Source of the DNA: an uncultured Bacteroidales bacterium
GTDB lineage: Bacteria > Bacteroidota > Bacteroidia > Bacteroidales > UBA932
DNA length: 48,218 nucleotides
Direction: 5' to 3'
NCBI GenBank assembly: GCA_905235535.1
Contig: CAJOLS010000008.1
Coordinates: 1-48,218, forward strand
Part shown: positions 18,501-25,115 of the stretch, in pieces
Numbering within the stretch: the stretch's first letter is position 1
Layout of the letters: each line of letters begins with the position of its first letter
The notes under the pieces: generated by a model
What the model saw: only the letters and a program-made list of their open reading frames with translations
What the model was told of the DNA's origin: nothing
Database searches by the model: none
Made by a program: the position numbers and the translations under genes

Positions 18501-19285
18501 TACAGCCCTGGACCAAAGACAACCAATCCCAGGTATTCCCCCGCTACGGATATTCCAACTACATGGAATACCAGTACTGGAACAGCCGCTCTTTCCTGAA
18601 GCTGAAAGACCTGGTGTTCTCCTACACCATTCCTTCCAAGGTTCTGCAGCCTTCCGGCATCAGCAACCTCCGTATCTATGTGGCCGCTACGGACCTGTTC
18701 ACCATTACCAACTGGTCCGGTCTGGATCCTGAAACCGGTGGTACCATCGCCGCCGGCGCCGCTTCCAGCCGCTTTGGCAGCAACGGTTCCTACAAGACGG
18801 TCACCTTCGGTGTGAACCTCACCTTCTCCGCTCCCGGCAAGAAGAAGAACGTTGCCGCCGCCGCTCCCGTGCAGGAAGTGATCAAGGAAGTCATCAAGGA
18901 AAGAATCGTTGAGAAACCCGTGGAGAAGATTGTGGAGAAAGTCGTGGTCAAGGGCGGCCTGGAAGGCAGCTATGAAGACAACCTGTTCTTCCTCATCGGC
19001 AAGGCCGAACTCCGTCCGGACGAGGCCTTCAAGCTGGGTCAGATTTGCCAGATCCTGAAGGAGAACCCGGATGCCAAGATTGCCATCTCCGGTTACGCCG
19101 ACAGCGCCACCGGCACCAAGGCCATCAACCAGACCCTCTCTGAGAAGCGTGCCGCCGTTGTGGCCGACATGCTGAAGAAGGCCGGCATCGCCGCTGGTCG
19201 CATCATCACCTCCGCCGTGGGTACTGACAGGAACGCTTCCGCCGCTCCCGCCTCCAACCGCGTCGCCGTATGCATTGTTAAATAA
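15593..19285 (+). CDS. SusC/RagA-family TonB-linked outer membrane protein with C-terminal OmpA-like domain
   Basis: Carboxypeptidase-regulatory-like N-terminus ([37 protein letters not shown]), plug ([32 protein letters not shown]...[33 protein letters not shown]), barrel ending VTFGVNLTF. Then linker [27 protein letters not shown] and [83 protein letters not shown]...[10 protein letters not shown] (OmpA-like). Confidence 0.95.
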   Translation: [1230 protein letters not shown]

Positions 19286-19295
19286 TTAACGCGCA

Positions 19296-21326
19296 ATGTC
19301 TATGAAAAAGTATATAATCATTCTTCTCGCAGCTGTTCTGGCCGTTTCTTGCAACGACAAGAAATTCCTGGAGGAGCGCACCTACGAGGACGATACCCAA
19401 AGCTTCTTCAAGAACCAGGGTTCCATCGAAATCGCCCTTGCCTCTGCATACTCCGAAGTCCAGTACATGGTATTCGGCAACCAGCGTGGCGGTTCCGAGC
19501 ACAACTGGATGCTCTTCGGCCTGGGCCTGGATACTATTTCCACCACCGGTGGCAACACCCAGTTCTCCAACTGGACTCTCATGAAAGACGACAGCGGTTA
19601 TGCCCGTCACTACGGAGAGTATATGTACAAACTTTCCAACCGTGCCAACATTGTGGTTGACATGATTGACGAGCATCCTGAAATTGAATATACCTCTGAA
19701 AGCATGAAGACCACCCTCCGCGCAGAAGCCGTGTTCCTCCGCGCCTGGGCCTTCCGTGTTATCACCGGTATGTTCGGCCAGGTTGTGTACTCCGACCACA
19801 TGACCCAGGAAGCCCGCTACGACTACGTAATGAATACCCGCGAAGAGGCTTGGGAGAAGATTGCCGCAGACTTCGAGTATGCCGAGCAGAACCTCCCCTC
19901 CACCCCCCGTCTGATGGGTACCGTGACCAAGGCAGCCGCCGCCCACTATCTGGCCGAGACCTATCTCTGCCTGGGTAAGTTCAAAGAGGCCGAAGATGCC
20001 GCTTCCCGCGTCATCAACAAGACCGACGGCAACTACGAAATCATGACCACCCGTTTCGGAAACCGTGCCGACCAGGCCGAAGACCGTTATGGCAACTCCC
20101 TCGCCGCCCCTCAGGGCGCCTATTGGGACCTCTTCCGTTCTTCCGGCAAGACCAAGGTGGGTGACTTCGCCGACGACTCCAACCCCAACGATCCCGGTAA
20201 CCGGGAAGCCATCTGGGTGGCCCAGATTGACTACGAAGCGGGTGTGGACAGCTGGCCCCTCGGCGGTTCCGGAGACTCCTGGTGGCGTATGCACAAGCCC
20301 GTTCTCGAATCCACTTTCGCTCCCTGGGTTCCCATGGGTGGAAAGAACGGTCAGAGAAAAGGCTCCGACGGCAAGAACTACTATGTTTTTACGGCCGATG
20401 CTGTCTGCTACCCTGTGGGCGTAGCTCCTGCCGGTGCCGGTGATCCTCCTGCAACCGTTGACGGTGAAGATCTGGAAGGACGTAAACTTGCCTATAACCT
20501 CTCCACCAGAATCGACTCCCTCGCCTGCCGTGCTCAGGGTGATGGTGCCGCCACTTCCCTGGGCCTGCTGCCCTCCGAATGGGTGGTTCGTCCCGCCGGC
20601 GACATCCTGGGTTCCTACTGGGACGACCCCAACGATTTCCGCGGTAGCGAAATCATGATCCAGCGCGACTACTACACCCCTTCCGGAAAGAAGTGGTCCG
20701 AGGTCAAGAAGGAGGTCCAGGCCCGTGTAGATGCCGGACTGTATGAGATAACCGCCGGTGATACCATCAACATCACCCCCCGTTTCTGGAAGTTCTCCGA
20801 CGACCGTCACATCTTCGACGCCGGCAACGCCTACTATGATACCGACTGGTACATGATTCGTATTGCCGAGACCTATCTGCTCCGTGCAGAGGCCCGTCTG
20901 GCCCAGGGCAACAAGGCCGGTGCCGCCGAGGACATCAACGTCCTCCGCAACCGTGCCGGCGCCAAGCCCTGCGCCGCCGACCAGGTGAACATCGACTACA
21001 TTCTGGACGAACGCGTACGTGAGCTCTTCGGTGAGGAGCAGCGCTGGATTACCCTCAGCCGCCTTAGCTGCAACCCGAATGCCACCTACGTCAGCGATTG
21101 CTATCCCACCCAGAACAACACCACTTCCAACACCTTCTATGAGCGCACCCGCAAATATGGTGTAGGCTATGAGAATGAAGACCGTGGCCGTGATGCTTAT
21201 ACCGACGCAATGGGTAACACCCGTCACCGTCCCAACGTCATGCCCTACAACTACATCCTCCCTATTCCTATCCAGATTATCCAGTCCAACAAGGACGTGA
21301 AGATTGACCAGAACTACGGTTATTGA
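19296..21326 (+). CDS. SusD/RagB-family nutrient-binding outer membrane lipoprotein
   Basis: MSMKKYIIILLAAVLAVSCNDKKFLEERTYEDDTQSFF; ...LRAEAVFLRAWAFRVITGMFGQVVYSDHM...YLAETYLCLGKFKEAEDAASRVI...IAETYLLRAEARLAQGNKAGAAEDINVLRNRAGA...ILDERVRELFGEEQRWITLSRL; immediately downstream of the susC-like gene. Confidence 0.96.
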   Translation: MSMKKYIIILLAAVLAVSCNDKKFLEERTYEDDTQSFFKNQGSIEIALASAYSEVQYMVFGNQRGGSEHNWMLFGLGLDTISTTGGNTQFSNWTLMKDDSGYARHYGEYMYKLSNRANIVVDMIDEHPEIEYTSESMKTTLRAEAVFLRAWAFRVITGMFGQVVYSDHMTQEARYDYVMNTREEAWEKIAADFEYAEQNLPSTPRLMGTVTKAAAAHYLAETYLCLGKFKEAEDAASRVINKTDGNYEIMTTRFGNRADQAEDRYGNSLAAPQGAYWDLFRSSGKTKVGDFADDSNPNDPGNREAIWVAQIDYEAGVDSWPLGGSGDSWWRMHKPVLESTFAPWVPMGGKNGQRKGSDGKNYYVFTADAVCYPVGVAPAGAGDPPATVDGEDLEGRKLAYNLSTRIDSLACRAQGDGAATSLGLLPSEWVVRPAGDILGSYWDDPNDFRGSEIMIQRDYYTPSGKKWSEVKKEVQARVDAGLYEITAGDTINITPRFWKFSDDRHIFDAGNAYYDTDWYMIRIAETYLLRAEARLAQGNKAGAAEDINVLRNRAGAKPCAADQVNIDYILDERVRELFGEEQRWITLSRLSCNPNATYVSDCYPTQNNTTSNTFYERTRKYGVGYENEDRGRDAYTDAMGNTRHRPNVMPYNYILPIPIQIIQSNKDVKIDQNYGY

Positions 21327-21345
21327 TAATTTAGATCGCTTTTTT

Positions 21346-21377
21346 CGGCCCCCGTTTCCCGGGGCCGTTTTTTTTTG
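21346..21377 (+). terminator. Rho-independent terminator after the SusC/SusD pair
   Basis: CGGCCCC-CGTTTCCC-GGGGCCG followed by TTTTTTTTT. Confidence 0.85.
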
Positions 21378-21407
21378 TTCCAAAAATGATTAACTTTGAG
21401 AGTCTGT

Positions 21408-21439
21408 TTTGAAATGATTCAATAAATTCTTTATGTTTC
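21408..21439 (+). promoter_or_regulatory. Candidate rightward promoter: TTTG-N20-TATGTTTC inside the inverted-repeat element
   Basis: TTTG at 21408-21411 (inside the left repeat), 20-nt spacer, TATGTTTC (7/8 match to TAnnTTTG) at 21432-21439, about 107 nt upstream of the ATG at 21547. Confidence 0.4.
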
Positions 21440-21469
21440 TTTTTGGTAAATTTTCCTCAAAAATTTCCA

Positions 21470-21502
21470 CAAAAATAAACTATAAATAAAAATATCATCA
21501 AA
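21470..21502 (-). promoter_or_regulatory. Candidate leftward promoter: TTTG-N21-TATTTTTG inside the inverted-repeat element
   Basis: Minus strand TTTG (21502-21499, inside the right repeat), 21-nt spacer, TATTTTTG (21477-21470), a full TAnnTTTG match. Confidence 0.4.
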
Positions 21503-21546
21503 ACAGACTCTGAATTGAGTAATTGTCCTGTCAAATTTTAAGCCCC

Positions 21547-21999
21547 ATGAAAAGGATAGTACCTCTGTTGCTAAGTGTTTTTCTGGCCATGGCCTGGGCC
21601 TGTTCCAGCCGGCCCGCATTGGAAAAAGAAGCCTTTGACCGCCTGCCCAAGGCGTTGGAAAAGGCCATGGAGGAGCAGATGTCCATGCCCGGAGGGGCAG
21701 AGATTGTCTCCCCCGAGGTAATGTATTCCTGCGACAGCCTCTGCATTATCCAGTTCAAAGCCGTTGCCAAGGACCCCCGGAGCGAAGGTTTCAGTTTCCC
21801 GGTGCGCTATGTATTTTTAAAGGATGTTATCATGAGCCACGCCTACGGACATCCTGTCTTTGCAGAAAGAGTGTCCGGCTGCCCGGAAATGACGCCGGAG
21901 GAAATCCAGGAAACCAAGGACCAGTTCCTCAAAGACGCCGATAAGATTTATCCCTATTACGCTTCCGTTGCCAGCTTGATAACCCCGGAAGACTTATGA
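21547..21999 (+). CDS. Small lipoprotein of unknown function
   Basis: MKRIVPLLLSVFLAMAWACSSRPALEKEAFDRLPKALEKAMEEQMSMPGGAEIVSPEVMYSCDSLCIIQFKAVAKD...; 4-nt ATGA overlap with the next gene. Confidence 0.8.
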   Translation: MKRIVPLLLSVFLAMAWACSSRPALEKEAFDRLPKALEKAMEEQMSMPGGAEIVSPEVMYSCDSLCIIQFKAVAKDPRSEGFSFPVRYVFLKDVIMSHAYGHPVFAERVSGCPEMTPEEIQETKDQFLKDADKIYPYYASVASLITPEDL

Positions 22000-23672
22000 T
22001 GGACCGCTTTGCACTCGCCTTCAGGGAACAGCAGCAACTGTTCTTGCTGGACAAGACTTATCTTGTGCAAAGTCTGTTCACCGTGGGAGGAGTGGCAACG
22101 CTGTCCGGACGCTTTTTGGTCCAGTTTTTCTGGAACCCTGCCTTTGCGGTCCTCATTACCTTGGCTTTGTTGGGACTGGGGGCCTGGCTCCTCTGGTTTT
22201 CCGTGCGGGAAACGCGGGCCGACTGGCCTGTCCTGCCGCTCTGCCTCATTCCCTTCGCCTTCCTGTCGGCCTCCCTGTCGGAGAATGCCATGCACTACAG
22301 CGTGCTCACGGCCTGGCTCCTTGCGCTGGGGGCCCTTTGCGGCTATTCCCGCATCCGTTCCCATAGACTTGCGTGGGGCATCCTGCTCACCATGGCCACC
22401 TACCTGGCCGCCGGGCCCGCCGCCCTCCTCTTTGCAGTCTGTGCCGCGGTCTTGGACTTTTTCCGGAAAGAGTGGGCATCGGCCCTGTACATCCTTGCAG
22501 CCCTTGCATGCGGCCTGGGGGCCTGGCTGCTGGCTTGGACGCCCACTTTGGGGCGGGCCCTGACGCCCTCTTTCTACTACGACCTGGACGCCCCCATGCC
22601 TGTGGCCCACTGGATTCCCTGGATGGTCCTGCCCCTTTCGGTAGCGGCCTGCCGGGCAGCCCAAAAGCTTCAAGGCAAGCGCTTCCTGGTTCCGGGCGGC
22701 TGCACCGCCGTCTTCCTCCTGGCGCTTCTTCCCGCCTTCCGGATGGCCCAAAATACCGAGGACAGGCAGCCCGGAATCACTTATGAATATGAGTATTACG
22801 TAGCAAACGAAGACTGGGACGGGCTGCTCAAGGCCTGCCGTTCCCACGAATGGATTCCCCATACCGCCCAGTACCTGAACCTGGCCCTGTCCTGGAAAGG
22901 CCAGCTCCTGACAGACCTGCTCAAATACGACCAGCGGGGCCCCACGGGTCTCATGATGATGAGCGAAGGCCGCGGGGTGGAGACCACCCAGGCCCATATC
23001 ATGTTTGCCATGGGCAATATGGCCGCCGCACAGGACGTAGCCTTCAACACCCTCAACTCTACGGAAGGCTTCTGCCCCACTATGCTCAAGATGAATGCCC
23101 AAGTGGAACTGATGAGAGGCACCTACGCCGTGGCAGACAAATACCTTTCCCTCCTGGAAAAAGCGCCCCACTACCGGCGCTGGGCCCGGGAGCAAAAGCG
23201 CTTCCTCTATAATGACCGGGCCGTGGAGGAGGATTCCCTGCTGGGCAACGGACGCCGCAGCTGGCCCGTCATGGACGGATTTGCCATGTTCGGGAACCCC
23301 CTGGAGGAAATCATGCGGGTCATCGACGCCAATCCTTCCGACAAAAGGGCCCTGGAATATGCCCTGGCGTATATGCTCCTGGCCAAGGACATCAAGGGAG
23401 TGACCGGAGTGGTGGACCGCTATTACGGGAAACCGGGGCTGCCTTCCCTTCCCGTTTCCGTGCAGGAAGCCGTCCTGTTTTACAGCGAATACACGCGCAA
23501 TATAGGCGGGAACAACAACCTGGGCCCGGACTGGTGCGCCGCCCACGGGGTTGCGGAAGGCACCTTCCGCCGCTTCCAGACCTTCCAGGAAGAGAGCCTC
23601 AAAAGCGGAGGCAAGGCCCCCAAAGGGTACAACTCTTCCTATTGGTATTATTTAGTATATAAGGAGATATGA
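21996..23672 (+). CDS. DUF6057-like multispan membrane protein with soluble C-terminal helical-repeat region
   Basis: 558 aa; about half is hydrophobic segments (YLVQSLFTVGGVATLSGRFLVQFFWNPAFAVLITLALLGLGAWLLWF...), followed by TPR-like ITYEYEYYVANEDWDGLLKACRSHEWIPHTAQYLNLALSWKGQL. Family name is from memory. Confidence 0.7.
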   Translation: MMDRFALAFREQQQLFLLDKTYLVQSLFTVGGVATLSGRFLVQFFWNPAFAVLITLALLGLGAWLLWFSVRETRADWPVLPLCLIPFAFLSASLSENAMHYSVLTAWLLALGALCGYSRIRSHRLAWGILLTMATYLAAGPAALLFAVCAAVLDFFRKEWASALYILAALACGLGAWLLAWTPTLGRALTPSFYYDLDAPMPVAHWIPWMVLPLSVAACRAAQKLQGKRFLVPGGCTAVFLLALLPAFRMAQNTEDRQPGITYEYEYYVANEDWDGLLKACRSHEWIPHTAQYLNLALSWKGQLLTDLLKYDQRGPTGLMMMSEGRGVETTQAHIMFAMGNMAAAQDVAFNTLNSTEGFCPTMLKMNAQVELMRGTYAVADKYLSLLEKAPHYRRWAREQKRFLYNDRAVEEDSLLGNGRRSWPVMDGFAMFGNPLEEIMRVIDANPSDKRALEYALAYMLLAKDIKGVTGVVDRYYGKPGLPSLPVSVQEAVLFYSEYTRNIGGNNNLGPDWCAAHGVAEGTFRRFQTFQEESLKSGGKAPKGYNSSYWYYLVYKEI

Positions 23673-25105
23673 GAAAGCTAATCCCCATCCTGCTGTCCGG
23701 AGTCCTGCTTCTCTCGTCGTGCTCCGGGAACATACACCCTTCCGGAACCATCGGCAGCCTGCCGCCCTTGGAGCCGGACTACAGTTTTGTGACGGTTCCC
23801 CGCAATATAGCACCTCTCAATTTCTCCTATACCGGAAGCGAAGAATGCGCCCTCCAGGTAGAGGGACACACCCTTAGGGGCCGGGAGGGCCTGTTTTCCT
23901 TCCCGCTCCGCCTGTGGAAGGAGCTGATGACCCGGGACCAGGTGGAAATGACCGTCCTGGTGCGCCAGGAGGGGGAATGGAAAGCCTTCCAGCCCTTCAC
24001 CATTACCGTGAAGGAAGATATAGACCCCTACATATCTTACCGCCTCATCCCCCCCGGCTACCAGGGCTGGCAGAAGATGGGCATTTACCAGAGGGACCTG
24101 ACAAGCTATAAGCAAAGCGCCATCCTGTCCAACGACCTCACGGACGGAAACTGCATGAACTGCCACACCACCCTGGGCGGAGACCCGTCCAAAAGCGTTT
24201 TCCATGTAAGGGCGGCCCACGGAGGAACCATCCTGACAGACGGAAGCTCCATAGAAAAACTGAACACCCGGACGGACTCCACCATCAGCGCCCTGGTGTA
24301 CCCTTACTGGCACCCGTCCGGAGACTATATAGCCTTCTCCGTGAACAAAACCCTCCAGTCTTTCTACAACCACGGGGAAGACCGGATAGAAGTGTATGAC
24401 ATGGCTTCCGACGTGGTGGTGTATGACGTTCACGGCAAAGAAATTGCCTGGAGCCCCCTCACCAAGGGCAAAGACCATTTTGAGACTTTCCCCACCTTCT
24501 CCCCCGACGGCCAATGGCTGTACTTCTGTTCGGCCCGCGCCGTGGAGATGCCCAAAGACTTCAAGCAGGTGCGTTACGGCCTGTACCGCATTGCCTTCAA
24601 CGCCCGGGACATGAGCTTCGGGGACCGTCTGGAATGCCTCTACGACGCCCCGGCCGAAGGGTACAGCGTCTCTTTCCCCCGCATTTCACCGGACGGACGC
24701 TTCCTTTGCTTCACCCGCCACGGCTACGGCAATTTCTCCATCTGGCACAAGGATGCAGACCTTTGGATGATGGATTTGGAAACCCTGGAAAAATGGCCCT
24801 TGGAAGCCGCCAATTCCCCGGAAACGGACAGTTTCCACAGCTGGAGCGGCAACGGCCGATGGATGGTTTTCAGCAGCCGCCGGGGAGACGGCCTCTACAC
24901 CCGCCCGTACTTTACCTACATAGACGAGGAAGGCAAGGCTTCCAAGCCTTTCCTCCTGCCCCAGAAGAATCCCGGGGCATATTACAAACGCCTTATGGAC
25001 TCCTATAACCTGCCGGCCTTCCTGAAAGGGCCCATGAAAATGTCCAAACACAGGATTGTTTCCGAAATCAGGGAATCCTCTGGAGTGGACGTACAAGTGA
25101 AATAA
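23669..25105 (+). CDS. Lipoprotein with TolB/PD40-like beta-propeller repeats and a single CxxCH motif
   Basis: MRKLIPILLSGVLLLSSCSG (lipobox); NDLTDGNCMNCHTTLGGDPS (CMNCH at 24152-24166); repeated YWHPSGDYIAFSVN, TFSPDGQWLYFCSAR, RISPDGRFLCFTRHGYG, SWSGNGRWMVFSSRRGDG blades. Confidence 0.8.
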   Translation: MRKLIPILLSGVLLLSSCSGNIHPSGTIGSLPPLEPDYSFVTVPRNIAPLNFSYTGSEECALQVEGHTLRGREGLFSFPLRLWKELMTRDQVEMTVLVRQEGEWKAFQPFTITVKEDIDPYISYRLIPPGYQGWQKMGIYQRDLTSYKQSAILSNDLTDGNCMNCHTTLGGDPSKSVFHVRAAHGGTILTDGSSIEKLNTRTDSTISALVYPYWHPSGDYIAFSVNKTLQSFYNHGEDRIEVYDMASDVVVYDVHGKEIAWSPLTKGKDHFETFPTFSPDGQWLYFCSARAVEMPKDFKQVRYGLYRIAFNARDMSFGDRLECLYDAPAEGYSVSFPRISPDGRFLCFTRHGYGNFSIWHKDADLWMMDLETLEKWPLEAANSPETDSFHSWSGNGRWMVFSSRRGDGLYTRPYFTYIDEEGKASKPFLLPQKNPGAYYKRLMDSYNLPAFLKGPMKMSKHRIVSEIRESSGVDVQVK

Positions 25106-25115
25106 ACTGTTTACC

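Larger units (their letters stand above)
21399..21511. repeat. Perfect 14-bp inverted repeat pair flanking an 85-bp AT-rich segment (possible invertible promoter or MITE)
   Basis: AGAGTCTGTTTTGA (21399-21412) and TCAAAACAGACTCT (21498-21511); a further 4-bp complement (TGAT/ATCA) after a 2-nt bulge. Confidence 0.85.

Noticed and set aside
16136-18526. 796-aa minus-strand ORF opposite the susC-like gene
   Set aside because: Antisense shadow ORF caused by high GC and codon bias; no domain motifs, and the plus-strand SusC is unambiguous.
18880-18960. Short DNA repeats (gaagtgatcaaggaagtcatcaagg...) in the susC-like gene
   Set aside because: Explained by the repetitive (V/I)xE(V/I)(I/V)KE linker preceding the OmpA-like domain, not an independent DNA element.
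19278-21383. 701-aa minus-strand ORF opposite the susD-like gene
   Set aside because: Antisense shadow ORF of SusD; composition V/G/H rich with no recognisable family.
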